NCBI RefSeq assembly: GCF_016107685.1
Contig: NZ_JABASY010000003.1
Coordinates: forward strand, 310,001-374,000
DNA length: 64,000 nt
Source: Brevibacterium yomogidense
Lineage (GTDB): Bacteria > Actinomycetota > Actinomycetes > Actinomycetales > Brevibacteriaceae
Reading direction: 5' to 3'
This document shows, piece by piece, positions 7,519 through 17,183 of the stretch. The first letter of the stretch is position 1. Each line of letters opens with the position of its first letter. Both the position numbers and the translations under genes were made by a program. The notes under the pieces were generated by a model that ran no database searches, was not told the origin of the DNA, and saw nothing but the letters and a program-made list of their open reading frames with translations.

Positions 7519-10500
7519 TCATCGAGCGGCAGTCCCTTCTGGTTCGCTTTCACCGCTCGAACTACGAGCACCGGTTGGACCCGGTGGTGACAGATCGATC
7601 CTCAGATTCGCACTGTGAGAGCCCAGGAATCGAATGAGTTCTTCCTGCCGTGGCTGTCCCATGACGAATCTGTACGCGCCGACAGTCCGCACCAGCGAGC
7701 GGTAGTGACGGCTTTCTCTGCTCAACGGCATTGCAGGCACGTATCGTTCGATCTTTGCTTCCCCACTCTTCACCCAGTAGGGGTCGAGTAGGGAGTCTCC
7801 GTCGGGTCGTGCGTCCTCAGCTTCCAAGAACATTCGGTGCCACGGGTCGCCTACCGGTTCTCCGAGCGCATGCTGCGCGTATTCGGCGGCGATGTTCTTG
7901 CGCACAGCATGACCTTTGTACCGGTGGACACGACCTTCCCGCTGTTCGAGGTCCACGGGGTTGGACGGGAGGTTCCAATGAACGACGGCATGGCTGTATG
8001 TATGGAAGTCGAGGCCCTCCTGACCGACAGAAGTGCTCGCGAGGACAAACGGCCAGAACGGCGAATTGAAACCTTCGCGCACAGTTGCTTCACGATCCGA
8101 CGCACCCTCGCTCGATGGAACGCGTCCGAAGCGTGCCGCGATATGCGAGTTCACAGGGTGTGTTTCGACGGTGGCCCGACTACGTCTCACACGCACGTCG
8201 AGGACGCTGTTCTGAGCGGTTCGTGTGGAGGCGGACCGGTGGATCTGGTCCGCCAGATTGTCGGCCTGGTCAGCTGCGGAGGTGCCACTCGGTTCTGCAC
8301 CTCCGAGCATGTGGGCGTATTCGTCCAGAACGGCCTGGAGGTTTCCCTCGAAGCAGTACCGAAGGACCTGCCTCCAATATGAGTCAGCGTCTTCACTCGA
8401 GTCGCCCGTCGCACCGCGAACGATGGCTGTCATGGTGGGTCGGTTGAAAAGATTGCGCAAGCCGAGAGCGGCGTGAAGGGCGTGCTTCCGAACCTCTGCG
8501 TCGTAGAGCGCGTTGGAGCCCTCTGTCATTCGCGTCACCGCACGCAGTGCGCAGACCCCAGGTGCCGCAGCCGCGACCACTGTGAGTACGGTAGCGAGGT
8601 CCTCCGGTGGCGGACCCATTTCCTCGAGGAGCGGATTCAGAGCCCACTGGGCATGATCGGACAGCCGTATTCCCCCATCGCCATCAGTCCAGGCGTCCTG
8701 GGGAACGTCTGCGTCCCACCCCTCACCGGCTGCTGCAGCGCGATCAAGGAGGAAAGGTGCGACACCGTACCAGCGGCGACGAAGCCCCTCGGCCCCCGGT
8801 TGCGGGTGAATGCCGGCTTCATTCAGCATTGCTGTTATCCGCGCTTCCACGTGTTGCCCGTACGCTTCAAGATCCAGTGGAAGCTCATGTCCAACTTCTT
8901 GCGCCACCGCCAGCGGGTCACCTACGCGAGCAAGAGTGGGAGACGGGTAGACGACGCCAAGGTTCGGTAGATTCCGGGGGAGATCGCGATCCGCATCCCA
9001 CCCGAACCTCAATGGCGCGGAAACTGAGCGATCGTCGTATGCGCGCCCCCTCTGTGACTCTGAGGGTGACGCAGTGACTGCGAGTCGTTCCATCTCATAA
9101 CTCACAAGCGACGCGATTGTCTTCGGAACGACATTCCAGGCCGAAAAGATCAGTTTCTTTGTGAAGCGCTGCGCTTCAGGGCTCGCGTATACGCCCCCTG
9201 GTTCAAAGTACGGAAGCGACGGGCTGATCCATGCCAACTTCCATGCTCCACTCGACGTGAGGTCACCGATCAACGCACGGAGTTTCGGATTCGCAGGGTC
9301 GACGCGTTTATAGTTGCGGATCGACGACCACGGCAGCAGTGATTCCCTGTGGTTTCGGAGAGCGCTAAGCAGTTCTTCGTTGTCGGCGTCCAGGCCGCTG
9401 AGGAACTTCTCGTGTGTCTGGTAACCGGTCGCGTCCATCATGTTGTGTGTATAGGGTCCGGAACGCCAGTATTCGAAAGCTCCCCCGGCCCCGATCGCAT
9501 GCGAGATATCGTCGAGCGCGCGCCATCCTCTGACATCAGAAGGTGTGAGGGCGAGGTCGCCGAACTCCTTCTCTTCTAGCATCCCGTCCCTGTCCGCAGT
9601 GGCGGCAAGACGTTCTGTTCGGGACATGACGGAACGCAGAGCTTGCTCCGCATCCGCCCGAGCCCGTTCTGCTCGTTCCACCCCCTCGTCACTGCCTACG
9701 AGGATTCCCTTCCTCATGAGGCTCAACGACCGGGTGATCTCCTGTGCCTTCTCTCGTCCGGCTAAGAAGGACACGGTGTCAGTGAAGTCCCGATAGTGGT
9801 CGTCGCCGTCGGCCTCGTCGGGCAACGTGTACATCTTGTATGGAGTCGCCGAGAGGACGAGAGTCTTCGCTCCTTCGCCATTAATCACTCGTTGAGCCAG
9901 CTTCTGGGCCTGAGGGATGACAAGAGATTCGTCGTCCGCGAACAGGTCTTTGAAGCGTTGAAACTCATCGAGGATCACCAGATCAGGCTGAAGACGTTCA
10001 AGAGCCGCATTCGCCATAGCCACGCGCATGCGAGCGATGACCGGGTACCGAGAGCGGCGCAGCTCTTCCGTCCGATGGGGAGTACGAGCCCACCTCGCTT
10101 GGTGGTCGAACAACTCCTCGAGGAAGGGGTTCCCGTCGGACCCTCTTTCATCTTCAAGGTGTGCCCTAAAAGACGTAAGGATGTCCGCTGGTACCTGTTC
10201 CTGTTTCTGCGACCACGAGAGTTCGTCGTCGAACCTCTCGACGGCGGCTCGTCCCGCGAGGTACGTCGACCAGGATCTCCGTGTGAAGTCGATTGCGGGA
10301 AAAGCGCCGGCAAGCATGCGGTGCAGGAGGACCCGTTCAGACACCGTTCCAGCGCCGGTTCCAAAATTCAGGGATGTTCCCGGCGTGAAGGCAATGACCT
10401 GCACCCGGTGCTCTCGCGAGCTTCCCATGGTTCGCGGAAGCATGGTGAGCCGGTCAGCGTTTGCCTGCACGTCGCCGTCTGTGAGCTGAGCCAGGCGCGC

Positions 10501-10776
10501 AAGATTCTGCCGTGCGATCTGATGATTGGAGCAGATGTACACGATCGTGATCGGTTTGCCGGAGCGTTCTGAGTCGACCCAGAGATGGTCGATCGCACGC
10601 GCGGCGACCCCCTTCGCGACCATTGTCTTCCCCAAGCCCACCTCGTCTGCGACGAGGAAACGATTCACTGCATCATCGTCACCCCACAGGCGCGCGTACA
10701 CGTGGTCTACCGTCGCGCGCTGGAACGGTTTCAGTCCCGCGAGGACCGCATCGACGTCGAGGCGCTCTTCACTCAT
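7519..10776 (-). CDS. SNF2-type DEAD/DEAH helicase, last gene of a four-gene defence-like operon, 1085 aa
   Basis: Superfamily 2 motifs are clear: Walker A in DEVGLGKTMVAKG (about residues 44-56), Walker B as LVILDEFQRF (near 270), LVLSATPYKMY (near 309), and the C-terminal helicase motifs TSVGQEGLDFHTYSH and QREGRVHRYKGH (near 930-950). A long divergent region lies between the two lobes. The ATG at 10776 overlaps the TGA of the PLD-like gene as ATGA, fixing the start and showing translational coupling; a longer reading from 10818 is less likely. It should use ATP to move on or remodel nucleic acid for the nuclease-like partner. No methyltransferase is linked to it, so it is not a classical restriction subunit. 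Confidence 0.88.
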   Translation of the reverse strand: MSEERLDVDAVLAGLKPFQRATVDHVYARLWGDDDAVNRFLVADEVGLGKTMVAKGVAARAIDHLWVDSERSGKPITIVYICSNHQIARQNLARLAQLTDGDVQANADRLTMLPRTMGSSREHRVQVIAFTPGTSLNFGTGAGTVSERVLLHRMLAGAFPAIDFTRRSWSTYLAGRAAVERFDDELSWSQKQEQVPADILTSFRAHLEDERGSDGNPFLEELFDHQARWARTPHRTEELRRSRYPVIARMRVAMANAALERLQPDLVILDEFQRFKDLFADDESLVIPQAQKLAQRVINGEGAKTLVLSATPYKMYTLPDEADGDDHYRDFTDTVSFLAGREKAQEITRSLSLMRKGILVGSDEGVERAERARADAEQALRSVMSRTERLAATADRDGMLEEKEFGDLALTPSDVRGWRALDDISHAIGAGGAFEYWRSGPYTHNMMDATGYQTHEKFLSGLDADNEELLSALRNHRESLLPWSSIRNYKRVDPANPKLRALIGDLTSSGAWKLAWISPSLPYFEPGGVYASPEAQRFTKKLIFSAWNVVPKTIASLVSYEMERLAVTASPSESQRGRAYDDRSVSAPLRFGWDADRDLPRNLPNLGVVYPSPTLARVGDPLAVAQEVGHELPLDLEAYGQHVEARITAMLNEAGIHPQPGAEGLRRRWYGVAPFLLDRAAAAGEGWDADVPQDAWTDGDGGIRLSDHAQWALNPLLEEMGPPPEDLATVLTVVAAAAPGVCALRAVTRMTEGSNALYDAEVRKHALHAALGLRNLFNRPTMTAIVRGATGDSSEDADSYWRQVLRYCFEGNLQAVLDEYAHMLGGAEPSGTSAADQADNLADQIHRSASTRTAQNSVLDVRVRRSRATVETHPVNSHIAARFGRVPSSEGASDREATVREGFNSPFWPFVLASTSVGQEGLDFHTYSHAVVHWNLPSNPVDLEQREGRVHRYKGHAVRKNIAAEYAQHALGEPVGDPWHRMFLEAEDARPDGDSLLDPYWVKSGEAKIERYVPAMPLSRESRHYRSLVRTVGAYRFVMGQPRQEELIRFLGSHSANLRIDLSPPGPTGARSSSGESEPEGTAAR

Positions 10777-12614
10777 GCCAAGCCCCCTGGAGAAACTGAC
10801 TCGAGCACAACGTCCCACATCATCAAGAACTCGGGCGGGATCTTTTCGTCTGCGTCCGGGATGCTGCGGAGCTCGTCTATCTGATGCGCGATCTTTGCGA
10901 GTTCGCGAGGCTGCCGAGTCGCATGCATGAGTGGTTCGAACAGCACGACGGGCGGCAGCCCACCATCGGGCAGTGAATCGTCATTCAGCATGAGCGACAG
11001 TGAGGAATCAGTGTCTCCCTTCACCTCGGACGCTACTGGAGCCGTGACCGGGTCGAGTCCCAGCAGCAAGGCTAGGTACCTCAGCACGCTGGCAGGATTG
11101 GAGAGAATTGCCGCCAATGCAGCCTTCCGTCGGTCTACGGCATCACCTGTCAGCTCACAGGTGATCACGCATCGGCGGGTGATGGTCCCCGCGCCGTACG
11201 TAGCGGTCGTCTCGACTGCGAGGAACGTGGTGATGCTGGCCGGTGCGACGGTCCATGGGTGATCGCTTCGCAAGTTGCGCACGTCCGTGTCGACTGTATA
11301 GAGCCACACCTGTGTCGTCTCGGACAGCTCGTCGTCCGGCGGCTCCAGCACGAGCCGAGCAGTCACTGAGTCCTGGTCGATGATCGATAGGTTGAGTGCC
11401 GGCTTGCTGCGCGCGAGCCGCCGGTGGAAATTTTCTATCTGATATCGAATGGCACGTTCAGCGTCGGTTTCGGGATCCCACCGCTCCGGTGAGTATGGCT
11501 CGATGATGGACGACAGCCCTACGGGACCGTCTCCAGCGCTCAATACCTCGTCGACTCCAGTGGTACGTGTGGGGCCATGCAGAACAACATTGAACTCCAC
11601 ATTCCGTGTCCAGGCAGATTGAGTGAAGTTCGCGCTCCCGGTCACTGTCAGCGATTCGCCTTCCTGACCGTCAATGATCGCAGTTTTCGCGTGAAGACCG
11701 GTCTCAAACGCCCACGGCGCAGCCCCGCGCGAGCTATCCATGTCGGGTTCCGTGTCTTCGTCGTCGGGTTGATCAACTGCTGTGTGCAAGACGAAAGTGT
11801 CCCAGGATGCCAAACCTTTCCGACCAAGCTCGTTCATGGAGTCCGCGCGAGAGATCAACATCGCGTCGGGGGCAGCGGCACGCGCGACTTCCAGTTGAGT
11901 TGCGGCTAGGAACGGGCTGATGACGAGGGTTCGCACCGCAGACTGGGGGAAGGACCATGAAGCCTCCCCCAATCCCATCGGAACGAGTTCTCCTCGGGTG
12001 AATGGTGGCGGAGCAGACAGCCGAATAGCAGACAGCGTTCTCGCAAGGTCGTCGACTGCGTGCCGACGCTTGGCAGAAGCGGGTCTGATGCTCATCTCTG
12101 GAAGCGTTCTGATGAAATCTGCGGCGGGAGCTGCGTCGATCACACCATCGGAAGCCTCTTCGAGTACCAGGACGGTGTCCCATGAAGTGTCTTGTGTGAG
12201 GTTTCGGCTTGTCACGATGACCCGGTGATAGAACTCGTTGTCATCGTTCACATAGCGGACGGCCCACATTTTGGGGTGGAAACTACCTTCCTGGTCTGGT
12301 GAGTCCACTTCGACAACGCTGTCTTCGAGGAATGCAAAGATCCGACTGTGGGAAACCGGGATATGGATTCCGCCGGCCTGAACGAAGACAGTCGTGCGGT
12401 CGATGTGACGCTGTACCGCGTCCAGAGTCGTGATCGGGTCGTTAGCGATCGCGGTTCCGATGTCATCAGCACTTGCCATGGCGAATGACATCGGTGCGAC
12501 GAGAATCGATTCGAGGGTCAAAGAGTAGGTCGTGGCAACGGCGTGGTCGATATCGAAGTCGGGTGGCGGGCGCAACGCGTCGGTCAGGAGCACCTGATCA
12601 TCAGGGCTGAGCAT
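10773..12614 (-). CDS. Phospholipase D-like protein (predicted nuclease), 613 aa
   Basis: Two HxK half-sites of the phospholipase D superfamily are visible: FHPKMWAVRYVND followed by VIVTSRNLT (near residue 112), and LHAKTAIID followed by GSANFTQSAW (near residue 308). In bacterial defence proteins this fold usually cleaves DNA or RNA. The C-terminal 270 residues are not recognisable. The start ATG at 12614 shares one base with the stop codon of the DUF6361 gene, and the stop overlaps the helicase start. These overlaps imply stoichiometric expression, probably as a complex. Confidence 0.82.
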   Translation of the reverse strand: MLSPDDQVLLTDALRPPPDFDIDHAVATTYSLTLESILVAPMSFAMASADDIGTAIANDPITTLDAVQRHIDRTTVFVQAGGIHIPVSHSRIFAFLEDSVVEVDSPDQEGSFHPKMWAVRYVNDDNEFYHRVIVTSRNLTQDTSWDTVLVLEEASDGVIDAAPAADFIRTLPEMSIRPASAKRRHAVDDLARTLSAIRLSAPPPFTRGELVPMGLGEASWSFPQSAVRTLVISPFLAATQLEVARAAAPDAMLISRADSMNELGRKGLASWDTFVLHTAVDQPDDEDTEPDMDSSRGAAPWAFETGLHAKTAIIDGQEGESLTVTGSANFTQSAWTRNVEFNVVLHGPTRTTGVDEVLSAGDGPVGLSSIIEPYSPERWDPETDAERAIRYQIENFHRRLARSKPALNLSIIDQDSVTARLVLEPPDDELSETTQVWLYTVDTDVRNLRSDHPWTVAPASITTFLAVETTATYGAGTITRRCVITCELTGDAVDRRKAALAAILSNPASVLRYLALLLGLDPVTAPVASEVKGDTDSSLSLMLNDDSLPDGGLPPVVLFEPLMHATRQPRELAKIAHQIDELRSIPDADEKIPPEFLMMWDVVLESVSPGGLA

Positions 12615-13858
12615 CAGTCAGTTCCCCTCACGTCGTAGAGATCCTGCAGATGCTGGACCACGTAATTCCAGCGGAAGTTGTTGCGGCCTGTTCCAGCGGC
12701 ACCCGACCACGCGTCAAGTGCTCGCCGGTTGCCAGCGGCGAGACGAGCGCGTGCCCCCTTCTTCTCTCGCTCTCGCGATACGATTCGCTGGTTGACGTCA
12801 GCCGATTTGATGAGCTGGTCGGCAGTGGTTGCAGCGTCGACCGATGCGATCCAGTCCCGCACAAACGTCATGGTGGATCGGGACAATGCCCGGCCGGTGG
12901 CTGTCACCATGAGCCAGATTTGATTCTGCTCTTCTGCGGTGGGCGTCCCTTCTGCCTGCGCCTCATCGAACCACTCGCGAATCCAGTCGATGTAGTGACC
13001 TTCGTACGTTGTTTCATCGTCGATGTAGCGGCCTGTTCGTCGAGCGAGGACGAGGTTGTACACAAGACTGGCGCCATGGACGGCGATCGCATACTTCTTC
13101 GCACGGGTCACGAGACCCCGCAGGTCCGGTGGGAGGTCGACTGCGATCTCCGGCGAAGCGAAGGAGTCCGGAGCACTATTCAAGTCGGTCCACGATGTCG
13201 GCTGATTTTCCACCAAGTGTGCAAGGAACGAACCAGGAGCACGATGAGTAATCGCCTCCCGTAAGAACTGCGCGTCTTCTGGCCTCAAGGTGAAATCGGC
13301 AGCGCTCAGAAAGTCCGGTGGCGCCGCGGGGAGTCCTTCGTGCAACCCAGTCGGGGTGAGATCAAGTGCAGCCTCAGGATCGTCTGCACGTGGAAGGACA
13401 CGCCGTTGCTCCCGCCTCAGCAGGCAGCGTTCGAAGTACTCCCTCACGGTGAAGCCTCGCTCGAAAACACCCCATGTGGAGAGCATGCCCCAGTAGACGG
13501 TGGAGGCCGTGCGTTTGAGGTCCGAACCCGCTACTCGGCCGATGACTCCTTCGGCCTCCCCACCGTTCAGGAGAGACTGCGTCAGCTGGAACTCGCTACG
13601 CGTGAAGGCCGCAGACATCTCTGACACTGTTGCGTTGCGCTCACTCGCTAACTGCATCGTCCACGGGACGAACAGTGCATAGCGAATGCGCGTGTGCAGT
13701 GTAGATGTGCCGGGAAACAGCGTGTCAGAAAAAGCATCGCGAATTCCGCCGAGCCCTAAGTCATCGACCGTCGTCGAATCACGGAACTGGTCCACGATTT
13801 CCATCATGCGACGGCGCTGCTCTGCATCCGTCGCTACCCATCCGAACACTGAAGACAT
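12614..13858 (-). CDS. DUF6361 family protein, 414 aa
   Basis: The N-terminus (MSSVFGWVATDAEQRRRMMEIV, then DLGLGGIRDAFSDTLFPGTSTLHTR and RYALFVPW) matches the DUF6361 family as I know it; members commonly start close to an SxGW motif, so I use the ATG at 13858 rather than the upstream one at 13900. No catalytic motif is visible. The ending, rich in Arg and aromatic residues (NNFRWNYVVQHLQDLYDVRG), could bind nucleic acid. Function is unknown; the operon with a helicase and a PLD-like nuclease suggests a sensor or specificity role in defence. Confidence 0.75.
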   Translation of the reverse strand: MSSVFGWVATDAEQRRRMMEIVDQFRDSTTVDDLGLGGIRDAFSDTLFPGTSTLHTRIRYALFVPWTMQLASERNATVSEMSAAFTRSEFQLTQSLLNGGEAEGVIGRVAGSDLKRTASTVYWGMLSTWGVFERGFTVREYFERCLLRREQRRVLPRADDPEAALDLTPTGLHEGLPAAPPDFLSAADFTLRPEDAQFLREAITHRAPGSFLAHLVENQPTSWTDLNSAPDSFASPEIAVDLPPDLRGLVTRAKKYAIAVHGASLVYNLVLARRTGRYIDDETTYEGHYIDWIREWFDEAQAEGTPTAEEQNQIWLMVTATGRALSRSTMTFVRDWIASVDAATTADQLIKSADVNQRIVSREREKKGARARLAAGNRRALDAWSGAAGTGRNNFRWNYVVQHLQDLYDVRGTD

Positions 13859-13936
13859 AGTTCCAGCCTGAACCGTCACGGGCTCAGCAACGAAGTACAA
13901 CTCGCGGAACGTCTAATCTCAGTCGGCAGAGCCAAA

Positions 13937-14578
13937 TCAGCCCTCGCTCTCCCTGCCAGACATCCAGAGCATGACGTCCAGTGCTCGCAGCGATGAGAGG
14001 TTCGGTCGGCTCGCAGCAACACGAACCGTCTCGGCACGCTCTTCCAGGTAGTCGCCGTCCTCCTGGAAAGCCTCCCACCAGACTCGCCACGAATCAGCTC
14101 GACCGAGGCCAATGACTCTGTTCACGACCGAGTCTTCAATGGGAATCAAATGTGGCCGCTTGCGCGCGAAAATCTTGCTTGCCCGTGTCGGTCCGACGCC
14201 CCAGCGGTCGCGATGTGCGGCACGCAACAACTCCCAGAGCTTCTGCGCAGGCGATTGGAGCCCAAGCGTATCTTCATATTCGGTTTCGGTTATCTCTCGT
14301 AAGTCGCACGACGGCACTTGCGATAGAAGCGTACGGATATCTTCCGCGTACGCAAACAGGAGCCCTACACCGGCTGGAGCTGGAATGTGAACGGCAAGAC
14401 ACGAAGCGGCGTATAGGTCAGAGGAATTGATCGTATTCGGATCAGCAGTACCCGTTCCAACCTGTTCGAAATATGCACCTGTATACGGCGTCTGGCCAGC
14501 GCCGCGCCCGTAATAAGTCTCCGCCCACACACGTGCTTGCTCGTCGCTGACTCTTCTAACCGCTTCAATAATCGACAT
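13937..14578 (-). CDS. DUF6308 family protein, first gene of the operon, 213 aa
   Basis: The pattern of a GAYFEQVG segment, NSSDLYAASCLAVHIPAPA, the AEDIRTLLSQVP helix, VGPTRASKIFARKRPHLIPIEDSVV and a final LRALDVMLWM matches DUF6308, a family seen mainly in Actinobacteria. The RKRPHLIP element resembles a DNA-interacting helix-hairpin-helix/glycosylase-like core, but that is inference. The gene lies 78 bases upstream of the DUF6361 start on the same strand and probably leads the operon. AT content is higher than in the flanking core genes. Confidence 0.72.
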   Translation of the reverse strand: MSIIEAVRRVSDEQARVWAETYYGRGAGQTPYTGAYFEQVGTGTADPNTINSSDLYAASCLAVHIPAPAGVGLLFAYAEDIRTLLSQVPSCDLREITETEYEDTLGLQSPAQKLWELLRAAHRDRWGVGPTRASKIFARKRPHLIPIEDSVVNRVIGLGRADSWRVWWEAFQEDGDYLEERAETVRVAASRPNLSSLRALDVMLWMSGRESEG

Positions 14579-14594
14579 ATGCCTGACCTCTCTG

Positions 14595-15905
14595 TCATTT
14601 TTCCGTCGACGGGCCTATTCCTACCCCTATCACGTCACCCCGCAACGGCAAGTGCACCAGCATCTCCCGTGGCCGCTCCCCCGTCGTCGCCTCCAAAGCC
14701 TCGGCATACGCTGCTAGCTGCCCCACGTAGTTCTCTCGCACATGATCCACAGCATCCTTGCCTGGGTACGTCTTGTGATCGACCAGCACATGCCCACCAT
14801 CAGCCAGCATGATCCGGGTGTCGATCCACCCCTCCATCACCTGATGGAGGTCGTTTCGCCACGTGATCGGCTGCTCGGTGAGGATCTTCGAACCCGGGTA
14901 CGTCTCCTCCACCCAGCGAGCCCACCGCTTACCCGCCTCATAGAGCACCTCTGGCTGCAGAACATCGCCCACGGCCCACCGATCAATGATCCGCCCCGCC
15001 GCCTCGCGTGCCATCTCCTCGGGCATCACGTGATGAGGGATCCCCAGATACGAGTGCACCGCATCACCGACGATGTCCCAATCCACGACACCGCGCGCAA
15101 CCAACGGCTCGCCCAACGTCGCCGCCACACGAATGTCAGCGTCGATACCCTCCGACGCAGCACTGCTCGCTGTCAACCGTGCCGGTACGAACTCCTCACG
15201 CACCGCCGGTCTACGCAGCGGTACATCCGTGAACGCATACGGCGACACCACAGCCGTCTGCTCCACCACCTTCGGCTCCGCAGCGATCACACTCTTCCGC
15301 ATCATCACCGGCAGATTCGTCCCAACAGACCCATCCGCGCGCAGGTCGTTCACCCGCAACTCTGCCTCCGAGTTCCCCACCGCCGCGTCATCCCACTCCA
15401 CCACCGGGGCATCACCGCGCACCGCCTCGCCCAGCGCGTTCCCCTCCCCATCAGGAGTCGCGAATGCCATGACGCTGTAGAGCTCCGCCCGCGTAAGCCC
15501 CACGTAGTACAGACGCGCCGACTCTCTGCTTTCCGCTTCCTTCCCCGCACTCACCACCGCGCTCGCATCCAACCGCTCCCGTAGATCGGCGTATCCGTCC
15601 AGCACCCGCGGCAGGAATCGGATCGACCTCCCTCCAAGCGGATGCATCACGTCGAACGACTCCGCCTTCTGGACGCTCACCGCGCGGTGTCCCCAGCCAC
15701 GCGCCTGCGGGATCCCAGTCACCACCACCGGCCACTGCAGTCCCTTCGACTGGTGCATCGTCGCCACGAGCGCCGCTTCGTGCGCTGTCACGTCGCTGTA
15801 GTCGTCTGCCACCTCCGCAAGGTACGCCAGCAGTCCTACCGCACTCACCGGTGCATGTACATCTCCTATTTCCCTGGCCCAGTCACCTCCGCGCCACTTC
15901 GCCCC
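14595..15905 (-). pseudogene. C-terminal fragment of a UvrD/AddA-like helicase-nuclease
   Basis: The reading frame keeps helicase motif V (ATMHQSKGLQWPVVV), motif VI (ARLYYVGLTRAELY) and a C-terminal PD-(D/E)XK nuclease with a GDAVHSYLG histidine, GWIDTRIMLADGG, the DHKTYP core and QLAAYAEAL. All N-terminal ATPase motifs (Walker A, Walker B) are missing, so the product could not act as a helicase. The open frame runs on to 16052, but upstream of about 15905 it is only the antisense of a carrier-gene fossil, so the real gene was cut there. The nuclease domain looks intact, and expression of a short nuclease cannot be excluded. Confidence 0.78.
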
Positions 15906-16043
15906 CGGCTCACCACACTCCCAGTGCCGTTCCTGCTCACTGGCGACATCAAAACAATCGGGGCAATCAACGCCGTAGCAAGCACCCCGACCGCGGTCGC
16001 TTCCAGCCGACCCTCCACGTCCGATGCAAAAATGCTGGTCTAA
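15906..16043 (+). pseudogene. Fossil 3' segment of a second MatC-like carrier
   Basis: From 15924 the forward strand encodes VPFLLTGDIKTIGAINAVAST and then VASSRPSTSDA before TAA at 16041-16043. It aligns without gaps over 39 codons to the segment of the intact carrier at 5103-6470 that reads VPFLLTGDIGEIGLIIALAIS and then VDSSPFSTSGA, with roughly half the residues identical. Nothing homologous lies upstream. It is a broken piece of a paralogous carrier, joined head-on to the truncated UvrD-like gene. Confidence 0.65.
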
Positions 16044-16692
16044 CGTGCCCACGACGGATGCGAGGCGAGACTATCGTTCAGAAGTACACATACGTCACCG
16101 GACCCGCCTGGAAGTCGTGCGCAGACGCTTTGAACTGTCCTGCAAAGGGTTTGGTGGGGTAACCACCGGTTCAATGTCGGCAGCCGACAACAGGCCCTGC
16201 ACTTCGCGGCATTTCGCTAGTTACCACCGACAAGGTATTGCAAAGTGCACTCGATAAAATAGATGCTCCGTTCTCCGCACACCTTTTCGGGAACCCAACT
16301 CAGCTTAAAGCGACTACTGAGTCGCACGCAAAGCAAAACAAAGCAATCGCTTCACCCGCACACCTTTCGCGAAGATCTCAGGGGCCGCTCAAGTGAAAGC
16401 GACAACTTCAGATGCGAATCAAAATCACAACGTCGTAACACGGATCCGCGGCCTACTTTACCGCCGGCGACCGCCCCGCCGATCAGCGCGAAATAAGAGA
16501 TATCTAGACGCCGAAGCGACCTGTACGGCCATCACGATGACGGACTTTACACAGTCTTCAACATCGTCAACTCGACTTCACCCTGGTCAACTATTCATTG
16601 CAGTGAACATGCATACTTCCAGCCTGACCGCCATTCGCGTGAATACAGGCATGTCACCGCATACATTTCCTCTAACCGTGTACTATCAGAGT
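16044..16692. other. AT-richer stretch without a recognisable gene
   Basis: No credible coding frame was found in about 650 bases. A short direct repeat CCGCACACCTTT(T)CG occurs at 16275-16290 and 16356-16369, 81 bases apart, of unknown meaning. Base composition is clearly lower in GC than the catabolic operons of the window, consistent with imported DNA. Confidence 0.4.
16681..16692 (+). promoter_or_regulatory. Probable -10 element for a leaderless lipoprotein mRNA
   Basis: TACTAT at 16681-16686 ends six bases before the ATG at 16693. Initiation at the usual distance would place the transcript start at or next to the ATG, as in leaderless actinobacterial messages. No good ribosome binding site is present, which agrees. 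No convincing -35 box was found. Confidence 0.5.
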
Positions 16693-17136
16693 ATGTCACG
16701 CAATTTGATGGGGATCATCGCCTCTGCGGCTGCTCTCACTCTATTGTCTGCTTGCTCTGATCGCGCCACCGTCGAGGAGTTTGCAGGCGGCGTCGCTCCC
16801 GTCAAGAGTTACGTAACTGATTGGCTTTCCACCTGGCACGACTCCGAGTTCACCAGCGACGATATCATGGATCGAAAAGCCAGTTGCCTGGACGTTACCA
16901 GCGCCGGATTTCACACTACAATCGATGCCGAAATTGACCTCGCAGCTCTCACAAGGGACGACATGGAAGGGTATGTTGGGGCCCCCGCAAGGAAACCGAA
17001 GCCGCTGTACCAGGACACTTACGATGAAGCACTAGCCGCTATCGACGCGGCGAACTCTTACATCCTACACTGCTCAAGCGAGGCAACAGAAGACTGCTGG
17101 GTGCACGTGAATGGGTTCCTCCTTGAGATGGAATAG
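16693..17136 (+). CDS. Orphan lipoprotein of unknown function, 147 aa
   Basis: The protein starts MSRNLMGIIASAAALTLLSAC: a positively charged start, hydrophobic core and lipobox LSAC with the lipidated cysteine at position 21, so it should be anchored outside the membrane. The mature part has acidic residues and four further cysteines (near KASCLD, YILHCSS, TEDCWV) that could form disulfides. I do not recognise the family. A longer frame from 16393 exists but would bury the signal peptide, so the ATG at 16693 is chosen. It sits between fossil genes on lower-GC DNA and appears intact. Confidence 0.7.
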   Translation: MSRNLMGIIASAAALTLLSACSDRATVEEFAGGVAPVKSYVTDWLSTWHDSEFTSDDIMDRKASCLDVTSAGFHTTIDAEIDLAALTRDDMEGYVGAPARKPKPLYQDTYDEALAAIDAANSYILHCSSEATEDCWVHVNGFLLEME

Positions 17137-17183
17137 TTTTCAAACAAGCTGCATCGCTGGGAGCCATATTTATAACTCTTGTT

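Noticed and set aside
7519..14578. Calling the four-gene operon DISARM
   Set aside because: The DUF1998 protein (DrmB) and the DISARM methyltransferase are absent; only helicase and PLD folds are shared.
15642..16043. Forward frame of 133 codons as a real gene
   Set aside because: Only its last 39 codons resemble a carrier; the rest is antisense to the UvrD-like fragment.
14595..16052. Intact UvrD/AddA helicase-nuclease gene
   Set aside because: Walker A and B and the whole N-terminal ATPase region are missing and the first codons are antisense to a carrier fossil.
16393..17136. Longer 247-residue version of the lipoprotein
   Set aside because: It would put 100 residues before a perfect lipoprotein signal peptide that starts at 16693.
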